Shown: positions 17,701 to 26,467 of the stretch, one piece after another | How positions within the stretch are numbered: the stretch's first letter is position 1 | Layout: each line of letters begins with the position of its first letter | Assembly: GCF_051465645.1 (NCBI RefSeq) | Contig: NZ_CP195790.1 | Coordinates: 5,394,001-5,458,000 of the forward strand | Source of the DNA: Planctomicrobium sp051465645 | GTDB taxonomy: Bacteria; Planctomycetota; Planctomycetia; Planctomycetales; Planctomycetaceae | Length of the DNA: 64,000 nucleotides | Direction of reading: 5' to 3' | Program-made: the position numbers and the translations under genes | Notes under the pieces: model-generated | Seen by the model: the letters and a program-made list of their open reading frames with translations, nothing else | What the model was told of the DNA's origin: nothing | Databases searched by the model: none

Positions 17701-20700
17701 ATGCTCTCGAGATTTTTCATTGAACATCCCATCTTTGCCAACGTGATTGCGATCATCACCGTCTTGATTGGTGCGGTCGCGTTGTGGGATTTGCCAATCG
17801 AGCAATACCCGGAAATCACGCCTCCCACAATTCGCGTCAGTACCGTCTTTCCTGGTGCGAATGCGAGTACCGTGGCCGATACTGTTGCCGCGCCGATTGA
17901 GCAGCAGGTCAACGGTGTTGAAAACATGCTGTATATGCAGTCCACCAGCTCCGGGGACGGGTCATATGCTTTGACTGTGACTTTTGAGATCGGGACAGAT
18001 CTCGATGATGCTCAAGTGCTGGTGCAGAACCGAACTGCGATTGCGGAACCGCAGTTGCCAGAAGAGGTCCGACGCCAGGGAGTGACGGTCAAGAAACAGT
18101 CTTCCAATATTATCATGGTGATCTCGCTGGTCAGCGATGATCCCAACCTGAATACGTTGTTCCTCTCGAACTATGCGAACCTGCGTATTCGCGACGAGTT
18201 GAGCCGTGTCAAAGGGGTGGGCGAAGTCACGGTGTTCGGTACTGCGAACTACAGCATGCGAATCTGGCTTGACCCACAGAAGCTCAAGGCGCGAGCAATG
18301 ACAACGTCTGACGTTGTCTCAGCATTGCAGGAGCAGAACGTTCAGGTCGCCGCAGGGCAGATTGGACAGCCACCAAATTCCGCAGGCACTGACTTCCAGT
18401 ATACCGTGACCGTTCTCGGACGATTGAGCGAGCCGTCCCAGTTCGAAAACATTGTTGTGAAGTCCGGAATAGGTGTTGAACTTGTCTATTTGAAAGATGT
18501 CGCTCGAGTTGAACTGGGAAGCCAGTCGTATGACCAGTTCACTGAGAAGGAAGGCCGTGAAAACGCGAACCTCGGGATCTTCCAGTTGCCGGGGGCCAAC
18601 GCGCTGCAGGTCGCCGAAGACGTCATTACCACGATGGAGCGATTGAAGCGACAGTTCCCGGTTGGATTGAGTTACAGCATTCCACTGAATACGACCATCT
18701 TCGTACAGGCGTCGATTAACGAGGTCTATAAGACTCTGATCGAAGCCGGTGTTCTGGTCTTGATCGTGATCATGCTCTTCCTGCAGGACTGGCGAGCAGT
18801 TTTGATTCCTGCCACAACTGTTCCTGTGACGATCATTGGAGCGTTCGCGGCAATGGCCGCACTCGGCTTCACGGTGAATATGTTGACGCTGTTCGGTCTT
18901 GTGCTCGCGATCGGAATTGTGGTCGACGATGCCATCGTGGTGGTTGAAAACGCGGTTCACCATATTGAGAAGGGGGAGCCGCCCAAGGAAGCCACGATTC
19001 GCGCGATGAGCGAAGTGCTCGGGCCGATCATCGGGATTACGCTTGTGCTTCTGGCTGTGTTCATTCCAGCAGCCATGATGGGAGGAATCACCGGTCAGTT
19101 ATATCGGCAGTTCGCATTGACGATCGCTGCGACCGCATTGATCAGTGCAATTAACGCTGTGAGTTTGAAACCGGCTCAATGTGCTCTCTGGTTACGACCA
19201 ATCGACAAGAACAAGAAGAAGATCTTTTTCTTCCGCTGGTTTGAAGCCGTTTACGGATTCACTGAGAGGGTGTATGTCGCAATCGTGAGATGGCTGGTGA
19301 GAAATATTCTGATTGGATGTGCCGCGTTTGCCGGCTTGCTGGTCCTGACCGGCTGGTGGTATTCGCAGTTGCCGACAGGCTTCCTTCCAACGGAAGACCA
19401 GGGATACTGCATGATTGCGGTGCAGTTGCCTGACGCCGCTTCTCAGGAACGTACCAGAGAAGTGATGTCAAAAATTGACGACATGTTGAGTAAGGTCAAA
19501 GGCATCAGTGACTGGATCACCATCGGTGGAATGTCGCTGCTGGATAATAGTAGCGCGTCGAATGCAGGCACGGTGTTTGTGACCTTTGAGCCGTTCGAGG
19601 AGCGTGAGAAGAACCATATCCCGATGGGGTTGATTCTGAGAGATATCACGATCGGACTGAGCCAGATTCAGGATTCATTTGCGTTTGCCTTTCCTCCTCC
19701 GGCGATTCGTGGACTCGGGGTCCGCGGGGGATTCGAAATGCAGATTGAGGACCGTGGCGGTGCTGGGCTGGAACAGTTGCAACAGGCTGTCATGTTCATC
19801 GTCGGAGATGCGAACGCACAGTCCGGCCTGTCTGGTGTTGCGACGACATTCCGCGCTGGAGTTCCGCAGTTGTTTGCCGATGTGGATCGTGAAAAAGTAA
19901 AGGTCCTGAATGTCCCGTTGGGAACAGTTTTCGGAACCTTGCAGGCGTACCTCGGTTCGGCTTATGTCAACGACTTCAATAAGTTCGGGCGGACCTATCA
20001 GGTACGTGTTCAGGCGGATCAGGAATATCGCGCCACTCCGGAAGATATTCGCAAACTTGAAGTGCGGAACCGTGAAGGGCAGATGATTCCGCTGGGATCG
20101 CTGGTCAATATTCAGCCATCGTTCGGCCCTCAGGTGATCAATCGCTTCAATCTGTATCCGGCTGCGTCCATCACCGGGACATCGGCACCAGGGTATAGCT
20201 CAGGTGACGCGCTGACGATTATGGAGCAACTGGCGAGGAGCGGATTGCCAGCGTCGATGGACTTCGAATGGTCAGGGATGTCCTTTCAAGAGAAGCGCGT
20301 CGGTGGTGAAGCGATCTTCATTTTTGTCTTCGCGATTGTTCTCGTGTATCTCGTTCTTGCTGCTCAGTACGAAAGCTGGATTCTGCCATTGGCAGTGATT
20401 CTGGTGGTGCCACTGGGGATTTTGGGAGCGGTTGCCGCTGTTGCGTTTCGCGGGATGGATAATAACGTCTATACGCAGATCGGGATTGTGTTGATTATCG
20501 CGCTGGCAAGTAAGAACGCGATTCTGATTGTCGAGTTCGCCAGAGAGCTCCGAGCAAAAGGGCAGACGATTATTGATGCCGCTGTAAATGCGTCTCGCAT
20601 GCGTTTCCGGCCAATTCTGATGACGTCATTCGCGTTCATTCTCGGAGTGGTTCCACTTGTTCTTGCGAATGGAGCAGGGGCTGCTGGTCAGCGTGCACTC

Positions 20701-20868
20701 GGGACAGCAGTGTTCGGGGGAATGTTGGCCTCGACATTGCTCGCGATCTTCTTCATTCCGATCTTCTTCGTGATTTTCCAGTGGTTGGATGAAAAATTTC
20801 GCGGCAACAAGCCGATCGTTTCAAATCATGGTCCAGCAGTCCCTGCAGGTGAATCGGCTGGGCATTGA
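17701..20868 (+). CDS. RND multidrug efflux pump, HAE1 type
   Basis: 1,055 residues, normal for AcrB/MexB-type pumps. The start MLSRFFIEHPIFANVIAIITVLIGAVAL is typical. Twelve membrane segments in two groups around residues 335-560 and 860-1040 flank two large periplasmic loops. Family markers include FPGANASTVADTVAAPIEQQVNG, GIVVDDAIVVVENA in TM4 (the paired Asp of the proton relay), and SIPLNTTIFVQASI. It takes substrates from the inner membrane or periplasm and exports them by proton antiport. It forms an operon with the adaptor upstream and is closed by a strong terminator. Substrate range cannot be deduced. Confidence 0.95.
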   Translation: MLSRFFIEHPIFANVIAIITVLIGAVALWDLPIEQYPEITPPTIRVSTVFPGANASTVADTVAAPIEQQVNGVENMLYMQSTSSGDGSYALTVTFEIGTDLDDAQVLVQNRTAIAEPQLPEEVRRQGVTVKKQSSNIIMVISLVSDDPNLNTLFLSNYANLRIRDELSRVKGVGEVTVFGTANYSMRIWLDPQKLKARAMTTSDVVSALQEQNVQVAAGQIGQPPNSAGTDFQYTVTVLGRLSEPSQFENIVVKSGIGVELVYLKDVARVELGSQSYDQFTEKEGRENANLGIFQLPGANALQVAEDVITTMERLKRQFPVGLSYSIPLNTTIFVQASINEVYKTLIEAGVLVLIVIMLFLQDWRAVLIPATTVPVTIIGAFAAMAALGFTVNMLTLFGLVLAIGIVVDDAIVVVENAVHHIEKGEPPKEATIRAMSEVLGPIIGITLVLLAVFIPAAMMGGITGQLYRQFALTIAATALISAINAVSLKPAQCALWLRPIDKNKKKIFFFRWFEAVYGFTERVYVAIVRWLVRNILIGCAAFAGLLVLTGWWYSQLPTGFLPTEDQGYCMIAVQLPDAASQERTREVMSKIDDMLSKVKGISDWITIGGMSLLDNSSASNAGTVFVTFEPFEEREKNHIPMGLILRDITIGLSQIQDSFAFAFPPPAIRGLGVRGGFEMQIEDRGGAGLEQLQQAVMFIVGDANAQSGLSGVATTFRAGVPQLFADVDREKVKVLNVPLGTVFGTLQAYLGSAYVNDFNKFGRTYQVRVQADQEYRATPEDIRKLEVRNREGQMIPLGSLVNIQPSFGPQVINRFNLYPAASITGTSAPGYSSGDALTIMEQLARSGLPASMDFEWSGMSFQEKRVGGEAIFIFVFAIVLVYLVLAAQYESWILPLAVILVVPLGILGAVAAVAFRGMDNNVYTQIGIVLIIALASKNAILIVEFARELRAKGQTIIDAAVNASRMRFRPILMTSFAFILGVVPLVLANGAGAAGQRALGTAVFGGMLASTLLAIFFIPIFFVIFQWLDEKFRGNKPIVSNHGPAVPAGESAGH

Positions 20869-20921
20869 TATTGAGCTCTGATTGATGAGGGGATCTGATG
20901 GTCATTTCCCCTTGGGTAATG

Positions 20922-20964
20922 AAAGTCGCCGACAAGACATTTTGTCCTGTCGGCGACTTTTTTT
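20922..20964 (+). terminator. Terminator of the RND operon
   Basis: A 13-bp stem AAAGTCGCCGACA/TGTCGGCGACTTT closes a 13-nt loop and is followed by a T-run. It starts 54 nt after the pump stop codon. Confidence 0.92.
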
Positions 20965-21201
20965 GCGACATTGAAAATTTTCACCAATTACGATCGGGAA
21001 GTTAGACATGAGGGCCCCGGCGAAAAGAGGGGAGTCCAGTGAGTGGAAATCCATTCTGAGGGGGGCTTCCGGTTTTCGAAAATGAAAGTCAAGTAACCAA
21101 CGGATCGGTTGAAGTTGATCTGTTGGTTTGTTATTGGTTGATACCACGTTCAATTGATTGGATTAATATTTCGATAGTTTTTGTCTTCAGGGAGATTGAC
21201 T

Positions 21202-22263
21202 GTGGGGCCACTTCGTCATTTTTCGTTGCCTGCGCTGTGTCGTCGCCGACGTTCTGTCACTGTAAACCGTCTTGATAATGGCGATCGATTGGGGTTTACG
21301 CTGATCGAATTGCTGGTGGTTATTGCGATTATCGCCATTCTGATTGCATTGTTACTTCCTGCGGTTCAGCAGGCTCGTGAGGCGGCTCGCCGGTCACAAT
21401 GCAAAAACAATATGAAGCAGATCGGATTGGCACTCCATAACTATCACGATACTCACAACACGTTTCCCACTGGTGCTCCGCACCGCAATCAACCTAACTG
21501 GAGATACCAGTTGCTGCCTGGGCTGGATCAAACCGCTCTGTTTCAAAAATTGGTGATTTCGACGAATGGGTGGCAGTCTGGTTGCAATGCCACGTCGACA
21601 TATGGTCAGAAAGCGTATAACGAAAATCTGATTCTGGTGGGGCTGAAATTGGCGGTCTATGATTGCCCGTCCAGCACTTTACCTTCGAATGAACCATCAG
21701 GGGCAATGTGCAACTACGACGAATTGCAATTGCATGACTACGTTGGAATCAGTGGCGCATTCGCCGATCCTGCAACGACTCCACGGGCAAACCTTTGCTC
21801 CCAAAGTCAGGCCTACGGAGTTTTCTGCACCAACGGGACTTTGGTCCCCGGTAAGCATTTCCGGATGAGGGACCTGACAGACGGGACCTCCAATATCATG
21901 GTGGTTGCTGAACAGTCAGGATCAGTTGGAAATAGCGACTTTCGGAATAACTATCATGGCGGATGGCGCGGATTGTCTCTGTCCTCCGGAGACATCACGA
22001 CCAGCGCAACAACCGCTCATGCTTCTGGCGTTACTGCCAACGCTTTTCGGATCAATTCAAAGACTGCAACTTCAGGAAGTAATACCACTCCCAGGTCAAA
22101 CACGCCATACGCTGCAAACACAATTATCAACTCGTTTCACACCGGAGGTATTCACAGCCTGATGGGAGATGGTTCCGTTCGATTCGTGTCTGAGAGTCTG
22201 GATTTCAACTTGCTTCAGCGACTGTGCGTGAAGGATGACGGACTTCCCCTCGGGGAATTCTAA
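21202..22263 (+). CDS. DUF1559 protein with prepilin-type N-terminus
   Basis: 353 residues from the GTG at 21202, chosen because GGGAGA lies 6 nt upstream; a TTG at 21181 is in frame but precedes that site. A basic leader of about 30 residues is followed by the prepilin cleavage/methylation motif GFTLIELLVVIAIIAIL and a long hydrophobic helix, then AREAARRSQCKNNMKQIGLALHNYHDT, the DUF1559 signature. The C-terminal end has the family motif HTGGIHSLMGDGSVRF. These type II pseudopilin-like proteins occur in dozens to hundreds of copies in planctomycetes; their function is not established. It is paired with the lipoprotein gene 60 nt downstream. Confidence 0.93.
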   Translation: MGPLRHFSLPALCRRRRSVTVNRLDNGDRLGFTLIELLVVIAIIAILIALLLPAVQQAREAARRSQCKNNMKQIGLALHNYHDTHNTFPTGAPHRNQPNWRYQLLPGLDQTALFQKLVISTNGWQSGCNATSTYGQKAYNENLILVGLKLAVYDCPSSTLPSNEPSGAMCNYDELQLHDYVGISGAFADPATTPRANLCSQSQAYGVFCTNGTLVPGKHFRMRDLTDGTSNIMVVAEQSGSVGNSDFRNNYHGGWRGLSLSSGDITTSATTAHASGVTANAFRINSKTATSGSNTTPRSNTPYAANTIINSFHTGGIHSLMGDGSVRFVSESLDFNLLQRLCVKDDGLPLGEF

Positions 22264-22324
22264 TCAGGGTTGCCTGTCACGTTATTGTGGTTGATCTGCT
22301 CCTTACTTTTCATGCAAGTTTACC

Positions 22325-22732
22325 ATGTCCAAACGATTCTTGTTGCTGGCTTGTTCTGTACTGATTCTGATGATGGGATCCTGTAGCGGTCGTTCAGGAA
22401 AGCCGATGGCCAGCCTGCGAGGCAAGGTGACTTTCAATGGTGCTCCCGTTTCGTTGGCAACTGTCACGCTCTACTCAGCGGTGGAAGGGGTTGGCGTCTC
22501 AGCACCGCTCACTGCTGAGGGGGCGTACGAGATCCCCGGTCAGATTCCTGCGGGGACCTATCAGGTTTTCGTGGTTCCTGAACCTCCTACGCCACAACAG
22601 CTTGATGAGAATCCAAAACTGAAGTTTGACGAGGACGCTGTTCCGAAGAAGTATCGTGCTCCTGAGACCAGTGGGATCGAGGTCACTTTAAAAGCGGGAC
22701 AGAACCAGGAAGATTTTGATCTCGTTCCGTAG
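22325..22732 (+). CDS. Small lipoprotein, carboxypeptidase-regulatory-like domain
   Basis: 135 residues with a signal peptide and lipobox (MGSC, Cys near residue 20). One Ig-like/carboxypeptidase-regulatory-like domain covers the rest: RGKVTFNGAPVSLATVTLYS, then AYEIPGQIPAGTYQVFVVPEPPTP. The arrangement DUF1559 gene plus this type of lipoprotein gene is a standard planctomycete pair, so the two probably act together at the cell surface. Function unknown. Confidence 0.88.
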   Translation: MSKRFLLLACSVLILMMGSCSGRSGKPMASLRGKVTFNGAPVSLATVTLYSAVEGVGVSAPLTAEGAYEIPGQIPAGTYQVFVVPEPPTPQQLDENPKLKFDEDAVPKKYRAPETSGIEVTLKAGQNQEDFDLVP

Positions 22733-22784
22733 TCAACAGGCTTCATTACGTGAGGCGGCTTCAAAACCCTCTTTTGTATGAATC

Positions 22785-22866
22785 AGGGAGGGCGGAACTT
22801 CTGCTGAGCTGCCTGCGTGATCACGTCTGCTCTGGTTCATGGCGCGGCAGGAGCTTCGCCCTCCCT
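22785..22866. repeat. Long imperfect inverted repeat
   Basis: Arms of 20 nt (22785-22804 and 22847-22866) match at 17 of 20 positions, the outer 10 perfectly (AGGGAGGGCG/CGCCCTCCCT). The 42-nt interior contains a further palindrome, CGTGATCACG. Read on the plus strand the stem is followed by TTTTA. It could act as a terminator, a mobile palindromic (REP/MITE-like) unit or a structured RNA. Confidence 0.6.
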
Positions 22867-22895
22867 TTTATGAAACATCGTTGTGAAAGTTGAAA

Positions 22896-22938
22896 GAAAA
22901 ATCCAGTGCCTGCTCAATGCAGCGGGCACTGGATTTTT
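22896..22938. terminator. Bidirectional terminator
   Basis: AAAATCCAGTGCC pairs with GGGCACTGGATTTT across a short loop that extends the stem (TGC/GCA). A on the left and T on the right let it work for the plus-strand lipoprotein gene and the minus-strand DUF3467 gene, which converge here. Confidence 0.88.
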
Positions 22939-22983
22939 CTATAGAGGATGCCATTTTGTCACATTGGCGGGATGATGGGCCTG

Positions 22984-23697
22984 TTAGGCGATCGGCGGAT
23001 TTTTGGGCGGTGGCATCAGCGAAATGGTCAATGATTTCAGGAATGGCGCCACATGTGGCGCCGACATAAAGACTCTGGCCGAGACGATCGAGCGAGGATA
23101 GACATTTGTGATGAAGTCGAAACAGAAGTCGGTTGCCGAGTGCCGAATCAGGACTGCATTTGCATAGCGGCCTCCCATCATGGCTTCCGGCATTTTCAGT
23201 TCATTGTAAATGTCATCGATGTGGGGTTCTGGTGGTTCCTGTGAAGAGCGTTGTTCGTGAACACCTTCGCTTCCAGAAGTTGACTTTTGCTGCGGTTGAA
23301 TTGCCGGTTCGGTCGGGATGTCATCTGGCATCGGGACCTGACGTGGGTGCGGGATCTTCGGCAGAGGACCGTAATACTCTTCATAGCTGACGATGTTGTC
23401 CTGGAGTGCCGAGGCGAACTGCCGCGCGACAACATGGGGGAGGATCACGCGAGCTGCCGCACGTTGCTGTTCACCAAGTCTCATTACAAAGTCCAGAATG
23501 ACTTCGAATGCACCGGTTAAAATCATCACTCCATTACTGAGCGCACCGGGGGCGACATCTTCCGGCAAGCGGGCGCTGAGTTGATGGTGCTGGATTTGCC
23601 CATGATAGGTCTGTTCGTTCTCTGACGAATCCTGCGACTCTTCATGTGGTTGATCGTCATCGTCGTATGAAGAGGGATCAGCTGGCTCATCGGCCAT
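22984..23697 (-). CDS. Tandem DUF3467 protein
   Basis: 237 residues. The ATG at 23697 is preferred to that at 23703 because AGGAG lies 7 nt before the former but directly abuts the latter. Two DUF3467-like units are separated by a Gln/Pro/Ser-rich linker. The first is at about 40-115 (GVMILTGAFEVILDFVMRLGEQ, then ARVILPHVVARQFASALQDNIVSYEEYYG). The second is at about 180-237 (GRYANAVLIRHSATDFCFDFITNVYP, then ARVFMSAPHVAPFLKSL). The usual protein has one unit of about 100 residues. The acidic N-terminus is disordered. Function of DUF3467 is unknown; no membrane segment, so cytoplasmic. Confidence 0.8.
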   Translation of the reverse strand: MADEPADPSSYDDDDQPHEESQDSSENEQTYHGQIQHHQLSARLPEDVAPGALSNGVMILTGAFEVILDFVMRLGEQQRAAARVILPHVVARQFASALQDNIVSYEEYYGPLPKIPHPRQVPMPDDIPTEPAIQPQQKSTSGSEGVHEQRSSQEPPEPHIDDIYNELKMPEAMMGGRYANAVLIRHSATDFCFDFITNVYPRSIVSARVFMSAPHVAPFLKSLTISLMPPPKNPPIA

Positions 23698-23879
23698 TGT
23701 CATCTCCTGATGGAATTCTCAAACAGACTTTGCAGCTCTTATGAAGCGACAGCGAGCAATGTTTCCTGAAGTGAAACATTGCTCGCCGGGAAATCATCAA
23801 GCGAATTGAAAAAGGTGGCGGTGCCAGCGTGATGTGGGATATCCGCAATCACACCGAGTCCCGCCGGGGTCCAGACGCT

Positions 23880-25076
23880 TTAGCGGCAGGCGTCGTGCTG
23901 GAGCGGAATCCATGCCGAATTCTGCTGGCTGCTCGCGACAGACTGCTGGATAAAGTTCATCCCGTCGATCCCATCGTAAACATTCGGGTAGATCGTGTTC
24001 CGCATCTCGAATGTTTGTCCGAGGGCGCGTTTGATCATGTCGTCATAAGCAAATCGATAGATGTTCGCGAAGGCTTCGAAGAACGCTTCAGGGTGTCCGC
24101 CGGGAATACGACCAGAAGCGGTGGCGAGTGGGGTCGAGTACGGTGAACCTGGATTGCGGGTGTAAACCTGCCAAGGTTCTCCGTTGCGACGCACATACAT
24201 CGCGTTCGGTTCTTCCTGACGCCACGAGACAGCTGCTTTTGTCCCGTCGATTTCAATGGTGAGATCGTTTTCTCGCCCATGTGTAATCTGGCTGGCAGTG
24301 ATGTTGGCGAGTCCGCCGTTTGCAAATCGGATGAGGGCGATGCCGTAGTCGTCCAGTTTGCGGCCCGGTTCAAACGATTTCAGAGTGCAGGAAATCTCAG
24401 CTGGAATCAGACCGGTCGTATAACGGACGAGATTATAGGCGTGGGTGGCGATGTCACCGAAGGCCCCAGCGATTCCGGATTTGCTGGGATCAGTTCGCCA
24501 AGCGGCTTGCTTCTGATCAGATTCTTCGAGCTTCGTACGCAACCAGCCTTGGATGTAGTTGCTGCGGATCGCCTGAACTTCGCCAAACTCTCCGGCCTGA
24601 ATCATTTCCCGAATCTGACGAACCAGCGGGTAACCTGTGTAGTTGTGTGTGACGGCGAAGACAATTTTGTTCTTCTCAACGATCTTCGCAAGTTCTTCGG
24701 CTTCTTCCAACGTGAACGTCAGTGGCTTGTCGCAAACGACATTGAAACCAGCTTCGGCAGCGGCTTTTGCGACTGGAAAGTGCATGTGGTTTGGAGTCGC
24801 GACGGTGACGAAATCGATTCGATCGCCTTCCGGTCGTTTCAGTTCTTGCTCAAGCATCTCCTGATAGGACCCGTAGGCGCGGTCTGGAGAAATTGCGTAG
24901 CTGGGTGCCGAAGCTTTGGATCGTTCTGCATTGGAGGACAACGCTCCGGCGACGAGTTCTGCCCGGTTGTCGAGAATCGCAGCAGTGCTATGGACTCGGC
25001 CAATGAAAGAGCCTTGGCCCCCACCGACGAGAGCCATTTTCAGTTTTCGGTTCAGGCCGCCGTTCAGATGTTCCAT
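23880..25076 (-). CDS. Gfo/Idh/MocA family oxidoreductase
   Basis: 398 residues; GAGGA lies 8 nt before the ATG. The Rossmann nucleotide-binding half opens with KMALVGGGQGSFIGRVH (residues 12-28) and has VTVATPNHMHFPVAKAAAEAGFNVVCDKPLT, the family motif with the conserved Lys of DKP. The C-terminal half carries SGIAGAFGDIATHAYNLVRY, matching the substrate-binding GDxxxH motif. Members oxidise or reduce sugars or inositols with NAD(P). There is no twin-arginine signal, unlike many planctomycete relatives, so this one is cytoplasmic. Substrate unknown; it stands alone. Confidence 0.92.
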   Translation of the reverse strand: MEHLNGGLNRKLKMALVGGGQGSFIGRVHSTAAILDNRAELVAGALSSNAERSKASAPSYAISPDRAYGSYQEMLEQELKRPEGDRIDFVTVATPNHMHFPVAKAAAEAGFNVVCDKPLTFTLEEAEELAKIVEKNKIVFAVTHNYTGYPLVRQIREMIQAGEFGEVQAIRSNYIQGWLRTKLEESDQKQAAWRTDPSKSGIAGAFGDIATHAYNLVRYTTGLIPAEISCTLKSFEPGRKLDDYGIALIRFANGGLANITASQITHGRENDLTIEIDGTKAAVSWRQEEPNAMYVRRNGEPWQVYTRNPGSPYSTPLATASGRIPGGHPEAFFEAFANIYRFAYDDMIKRALGQTFEMRNTIYPNVYDGIDGMNFIQQSVASSQQNSAWIPLQHDACR

Positions 25077-25338
25077 TTTCGCAATCCTCGTTTTACGAGC
25101 CTTATCTTCGAGTGATGACGCCGCATCTATGCGTGCGGAATTCCGTTGTGCATTCCATCGAATTGTCCTGATTACCGCAGATTTCCAAGAAATCTGGTCG
25201 ATTTCAGTGCGAAATTCATCACGGGGGACAGAACGCAGAAACGGTCGTCAATGCATCAGAGAACCTGCAGGAGAATACCTGTCGTTCGGGGGTGTCGCAA
25301 CTCGCCCTGTGGATTCGACCGGGAAACGGACGTACGAT
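25077..25338. other. Gap before argB promoter
   Basis: No gene recognised. It holds the leader of the minus-strand oxidoreductase and the upstream region of the argB promoter. Confidence 0.4.
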
Positions 25339-25366
25339 TTGACACGTTAATTACGCGACATAGAAT
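25339..25366 (+). promoter_or_regulatory. Likely sigma-70 promoter of argB-argD
   Basis: TTGACA (25339-25344), a 16-bp spacer and TAGAAT (25361-25366): six of six and five of six matches to the consensus boxes. Transcription would start near 25373, about 115 nt before argB. Confidence 0.6.
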
Positions 25367-25487
25367 GGTGGCTTTTCACAATGACCCGAGTGCGCAGGAA
25401 AATCCCATGATTTCCTTCAGTCGGGTTGTGAGAACGTCGTATTGAATTTGGACAACCATCACTTTTCTGCTCAGGTGAGACCCTCCA

Positions 25488-26363
25488 TTGAATGACGCGG
25501 TAAGCAAGGTCAAAGTGCTTGTTGAGGCTCTCGAATGGATCCGACGATTCCGTGATCGCTACGTGGTCATCAAGCTGGGGGGAAGTGCCCTCGATGACCC
25601 GGAATCTGTGTCACGGTGTCTCGCGGATGTGGTCTTCATGGAAGCGGTCGGCATGCGTCCGATTCTCGTTCATGGAGGAGGTAAGGCAATCAGTCGGGCG
25701 ATGTCTGAGTCCGGGATCGAACCCCGTTTTGTTCAGGGGCGTCGTTATACCGATCCTGAGACATTGAAGATCGCGACTCGGGTTCTGACCGAAGAAATCT
25801 GCGAGTCACTGGTCGATGAGTTGTGTACTCTCGGTGGGCGCGCTGTGGGACTTCACGTCGGAACAGAGAACGTGCTTGTCGGGAAAACGCTGACTCTGAA
25901 AGATTCTGACGGGAACCAGGTCGACCTGGGCCGTGTCGGAGCGGTGAGTTCAATCCGTCAGGAAATCCTGAAGGCCGTTTGCCGAAGCGGTGCGATTCCT
26001 GTCATTCCGTCTATTGCACTGGATGAAAATGGGGACGGGCTGAACGTCAACGCGGATACGGCCGCCGCTGCCATTGCAAAGATGATGGGAGCCGAAAAAC
26101 TGGTCTTCCTCAGTGACGTTCCTGGGATCTTTCTCGACAAGAACGACCCGTCAACGCTGGTGCCACACCTGACAGTGGAGCGTTGCCGCGAATTGATCGC
26201 TGATGGAACGATTGCCACCGGGATGGTTCCCAAGGTCGAAGCGGCACTTGAAGCGCTCGATGTCGGCGTTGAAAAAATTCACATCATTGACGCAAAGATT
26301 CCGCATTCGTTGCTGCTTGAAATCTATTCCGACAAAGGGGTCGGAACAGAAATTGTCAGTTAG
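25488..26363 (+). CDS. argB: Acetylglutamate kinase ArgB
   Basis: 291 residues with the amino-acid-kinase fold: VIKLGGSALDDPES (about 26-40), PILVHGGGKAISRAM (about 59-73), and NADTAAAAIAKMMGAEKLVFLSDVPGI near 185-212. It phosphorylates N-acetyl-L-glutamate in the second step of arginine synthesis. The start is a TTG at 25488 with AGGTGA about 8 nt before it; the nearby ATG at 25492 is out of frame. argD follows after 104 nt, with the likely promoter upstream of this gene serving both. Confidence 0.93.
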   Translation: MNDAVSKVKVLVEALEWIRRFRDRYVVIKLGGSALDDPESVSRCLADVVFMEAVGMRPILVHGGGKAISRAMSESGIEPRFVQGRRYTDPETLKIATRVLTEEICESLVDELCTLGGRAVGLHVGTENVLVGKTLTLKDSDGNQVDLGRVGAVSSIRQEILKAVCRSGAIPVIPSIALDENGDGLNVNADTAAAAIAKMMGAEKLVFLSDVPGIFLDKNDPSTLVPHLTVERCRELIADGTIATGMVPKVEAALEALDVGVEKIHIIDAKIPHSLLLEIYSDKGVGTEIVS

Positions 26364-26429
26364 GCCTGCTCGGTTTATTAAGTGTCCGCGCGGCAACTGT
26401 TTGACTCGATGAAGTCCTGACTCCGCGTG

Positions 26430-26463
26430 CCAGATCCTGCTACATCAATTCAGAAAACGCTCT
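26430..26463 (+). repeat. 34-bp repeated element, copy 2
   Basis: This copy differs from 8832-8865 at three positions; 26442-26463 is identical to the other copy. In frame from a GTG at 26427 it reads MPDPATSIQKTL, the same peptide as in the leader ORF before the FtsK/EssC-like gene apart from one residue; here the frame stays open into argD. It ends 4-5 nt before the argD ATG. Confidence 0.7.
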
Positions 26464-26467
26464 CGCT

